6,080 nt of DNA from positions 1 through 6,080 of the forward strand of contig JAYTXY010000130.1 in assembly GCA_043742705.1 (NCBI GenBank). Direction: 5' to 3'. Position 1 is the first letter of the stretch. The number at the start of each line of letters is the position of its first letter. Shown here one piece after another: positions 4,804-6,080 of this stretch. The translations under genes were made by a program, and so were the position numbers. The notes below the pieces were generated by a model. The model searched no databases and was not told where the DNA came from. It was given only the letters and a program-made list of their open reading frames with translations. The stretch comes from JAPLDA01 sp043742705. Its GTDB lineage: Bacteria; Bacteroidota; Bacteroidia; AKYH767-A; 2013-40CM-41-45.

Positions 4804-6080
4804 ATGGTTAAAACTTCAAAACTCGAAAACATTTTCCCTGATCAGAAAGCAATTCCTGCTCAACATGCTTTTGATCATTCCATTGAGCAACGACAATATT
4901 TATTGAATGGTGAACTTCTTACGTGGGAAGGAAAGACGCAGGATGTGTATTCTCCTGTCTTCATCCATGAAAATGGTAAACTCGTTCAGAAGAGATTGGG
5001 ATCTCAACCTGTTCTCGATCATGCGGAAGCATTGAAGGCATTGGATGCTGCTGTGAAGTCGTACGACAACGGACGTGGAGAGTGGGCGACTATGAGCGTG
5101 AAGAAACGTGTAGAGCATCTTACGCACTTTGCGCGCAAGATGAAAGAGAAGCGCGATGAAGTCGTAAAAATTCTGATGTGGGAAATCGGAAAAAGTTTTG
5201 GTGATTCACAAAAGGAGTTTGACAGAACTGTAGATTACATTCGTGATACGATTGATGCGTTGAAAGAATTGGACAGAAACAGTTCACGCATTCAAAATGT
5301 TCAAGGTGTGTTTGCTCAGATTCGAAGAGGTCCGCTTGGTGTTGTGTTATGCATGGGTCCATATAATTATCCGCTGAACGAAACGTATTCAAATCTTATT
5401 CCGGCTTTGATCATGGGAAATTCAGTGATCTTTAAACCTGCGCGTTACGGAGTGTTGCTGAACTATCCGTTGCTTGAAGTGTTTCGTGATTGTTTTCCGA
5501 AAGGAGTGATCAACATCATTTATGGTTCCGGTGCGGAAACTGCCGGAGCATTGATGGAAAGCGGGAAGATTGATGTGCTTGCATTTATCGGAACAAGTCG
5601 TGTTGCCAACATTTTAAAGAAGCAACATCCGCATCCGAACAGACTGAGAGCAGCACTCGGACTGGAAGCAAAAAATCCTGCTATTATTCTTCCGAATGCA
5701 GATCTTGATCTTACAGTGGATGAATGTATCATGGGATCGTTGTCATTCAACGGTCAGCGCTGCACGGCTTTGAAAATGATTTATGTCCATGAAAAGATTG
5801 CAAAGGAATTCTTAGCAAAGTTCAATGCAAAGCTTGCTACACTGAAATGCGGAATGCCTTGGGATGATAAAGTGTCTCTCACTCCGTTGCCAGAAAAGGG
5901 AAAGACAACTTATCTGAGAGAATTAATCGATGATGCAATCAGTAAAGGAGCAGCCATCATCAATGAAAACGGGGGAGAAGTGAATGAAAGTTTTATGTAT
6001 CCTGCTGTTTTGTATCCTGTGAACTCAACCATGCGTGTGTATGACGAAGAGCAATTTGGTCCTGTTATTCCGGTGATGAC
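4804..6080 (+). CDS. gapN: Aldehyde dehydrogenase superfamily, GapN-like NADP-dependent glyceraldehyde-3-phosphate dehydrogenase, truncated by window edge
   Basis: The first 425 codons are present, open at the right edge; probably about 100 residues are missing. GapN is a cytosolic enzyme that oxidises glyceraldehyde-3-phosphate irreversibly to 3-phosphoglycerate, making NADPH and bypassing the ATP-forming step of glycolysis. Seen here are RRGPLGVVLCMGPYNYPLNE with oxyanion-hole N188, cofactor-binding FKP (K211), the nucleotide-fold turn FIGTS (261-265), SFNGQRCTALK with catalytic C320, and EEQFGP (415-420) with E416 as the ribose-binding Glu. GQRCTA and GPYNYPLNE point to GapN over other aldehyde dehydrogenases. 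The usual E-L-G-G-K reads LGLEAK (285-290): the catalytic-Glu position, 34 residues before the Cys in S. mutans GapN, is G286, with E288 nearby. The N-terminus is longer than in short GapNs, with a likely extra segment before YLLNGE. Substrate assignment is by motif similarity; another aldehyde substrate is possible. It appears to have its own promoter. Confidence 0.82.
   Translation, partial: MVKTSKLENIFPDQKAIPAQHAFDHSIEQRQYLLNGELLTWEGKTQDVYSPVFIHENGKLVQKRLGSQPVLDHAEALKALDAAVKSYDNGRGEWATMSVKKRVEHLTHFARKMKEKRDEVVKILMWEIGKSFGDSQKEFDRTVDYIRDTIDALKELDRNSSRIQNVQGVFAQIRRGPLGVVLCMGPYNYPLNETYSNLIPALIMGNSVIFKPARYGVLLNYPLLEVFRDCFPKGVINIIYGSGAETAGALMESGKIDVLAFIGTSRVANILKKQHPHPNRLRAALGLEAKNPAIILPNADLDLTVDECIMGSLSFNGQRCTALKMIYVHEKIAKEFLAKFNAKLATLKCGMPWDDKVSLTPLPEKGKTTYLRELIDDAISKGAAIINENGGEVNESFMYPAVLYPVNSTMRVYDEEQFGPVIPVM

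Noticed and set aside
1..6080. Mobile element, defence island or novel multi-gene system
   Set aside because: No recombinase, transposase, nuclease, toxin or terminal repeats are seen; all genes belong to known housekeeping or transport families.

Overview
The window looks like chromosomal DNA of a member of the Bacteroidota, probably near the Chitinophagia/Sphingobacteriia. The clues are start codons without Shine-Dalgarno sequences, perfect TAnnTTTG-type -7 boxes just upstream of genes, a long variant Lgt with the GRIGCQ motif that I recall from that group, and moderately AT-rich DNA. No integrase, transposase, CRISPR array, tRNA or rRNA is visible. The genes themselves are ordinary housekeeping or metabolic genes.

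Layout. On the minus strand, reading from about 2812 down to 1, lies a probable operon: mtaB (tRNA-A37 methylthiotransferase), then lgt (prolipoprotein diacylglyceryl transferase, GTG start), then after a single base the first 77 codons of an inositol-monophosphatase-family gene that runs off the left edge. A 166-base divergent intergenic region (2813-2978) carries -7 boxes facing both ways, a perfect 17-base palindrome and TACGAAT repeats. On the plus strand follow a complete lipoprotein ABC-transporter solute-binding protein of the OppA/DppA (SBP_bac_5) type (2979-4637), a 166-base intergenic region full of inverted repeats that probably terminate transcription, and the first 425 codons of a GapN-like NADP-dependent glyceraldehyde-3-phosphate dehydrogenase that runs off the right edge. 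The only functional link I can infer is that Lgt would lipidate the solute-binding lipoprotein encoded divergently from it.

The unusual content is small-scale. (i) mtaB carries two GC-rich palindromic mini-elements, both inserted in frame, in the loops on either side of one short helix. (ii) Lgt contains a visible internal duplication of its two-helix module and has replaced several residues essential in E. coli Lgt. (iii) A strict seven-base tandem repeat lies inside the solute-binding-protein gene, and a degenerate seven-base array fills the lgt-mtaB junction. (iv) A CTTAGTG/CACTAAG inverted array with stepped spacing follows the solute-binding-protein gene. (v) The GapN-like enzyme has Gly where the family's catalytic Glu normally sits. 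(vi) Two start codons lie so close to their -7 boxes that leaderless mRNAs are likely. I found no multi-gene system that looks new.
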